A DNA stretch of 29,568 nucleotides, from the NCBI GenBank assembly GCA_964393895.1, contig CAYMWP010000046.1, positions 1 through 29,568 on the forward strand, read 5' to 3'. The DNA comes from B4-G1 sp964393895 (GTDB lineage: Bacteria; Chloroflexota; Anaerolineae; B4-G1). Both the position numbers and the translations under genes were made by a program. Below are positions 29,521 through 29,568 of the stretch, one piece after another (the first letter of the stretch is position 1; the number at the start of each line of letters is the position of its first letter). Below the pieces are notes generated by a model. The model saw only the letters and a list, made by a program, of their open reading frames with translations, was not told where the DNA came from and ran no database searches.

Positions 29521-29568
29521 CTCAAACCCCTCGTTTGTCCTGGAACGCCAGGCTATCCACATATCTGC

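Noticed and set aside
1..29568. TGA as a general sense codon (alternative genetic code)
   Set aside because: TGA terminates many intact, full-length genes here, with overlapping starts downstream, so wholesale reassignment is excluded.
1..29568. CRISPR array, tRNA or rRNA gene
   Set aside because: No regularly spaced direct repeats, cloverleaf-like sequence or rRNA-like conserved blocks were found by reading both strands.

Overview
The window is a GC-rich bacterial chromosome segment, densely packed and mostly in short same-strand operons with ATGA/GTGA stop-start overlaps. Twin ferredoxin-containing MinD-type ATPases, a CooT-like protein, DUF2089/SHOCT-like stress proteins, MefA-like MFS exporters and hybrid histidine kinases together suggest an anaerobic or facultative member of Chloroflexota (Anaerolineae-like). 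This is inference from gene families. No rRNA, tRNA or other taxonomic marker is present.

Layout. (1) 75-3440, plus strand: cupin, OsmC protein, a 57-residue coiled-coil protein, a decayed gamma-carbonic anhydrase gene, endonuclease IV, a methyltransferase, and a membrane-anchored thioredoxin whose first active-site cysteine codon is TGA (candidate selenoprotein). (2) 3424-6020, minus strand: an orphan membrane/coiled-coil protein and a membrane metallophosphoesterase. (3) 6198-9721, plus strand: a hybrid histidine kinase followed by a receiver-TM-FGE-like fusion. The orphan gene and the kinase diverge from two TTGACA-N17-TATACT promoters. (4) 9743-10693, minus strand: M23 peptidase. (5) 10776-11548: gene-free mobile-element debris, namely an internally deleted IS with matching terminal inverted repeats and a 157-bp MITE-like element. 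(6) 11607-17688, minus strand: a seven-gene operon behind a consensus promoter (TTGACA-N17-TATAAT) overlapped by a perfect inverted repeat. It encodes a DUF2089 regulator, a DUF4097-like protein, two MFS exporters, a methyltransferase interrupted by TGA, and two small SHOCT-like proteins. Four of the seven products carry the same short helical module. (7) 18095-21508, minus strand: a transposase remnant, UspA, a Na+/H+ antiporter and lipoate-protein ligase. (8) 21895-29520, minus strand: a long metal/redox cluster with a thiamine-binding-type protein, methyltransferase, ferredoxin with Arg/Gly tail, MBL lipoprotein, cupin, OsmC, Arg/Gly zinc ribbon, zf-HC2-like protein, two ferredoxin-MinD ATPases, CooT-like protein, His-tailed small protein, MIP18-type protein and radical SAM protein.

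The most notable items are the UGA-containing thioredoxin, the shared-module operon of region 6, and the region 8 cluster. Region 8 resembles the ATPase part of ORP/Mrp-type metal-cofactor systems but lacks a NifX/ORP-like protein in the window. Three reading frames are interrupted by TGA at otherwise continuous homology. TGA also terminates many intact genes here, so it is not a general sense codon.
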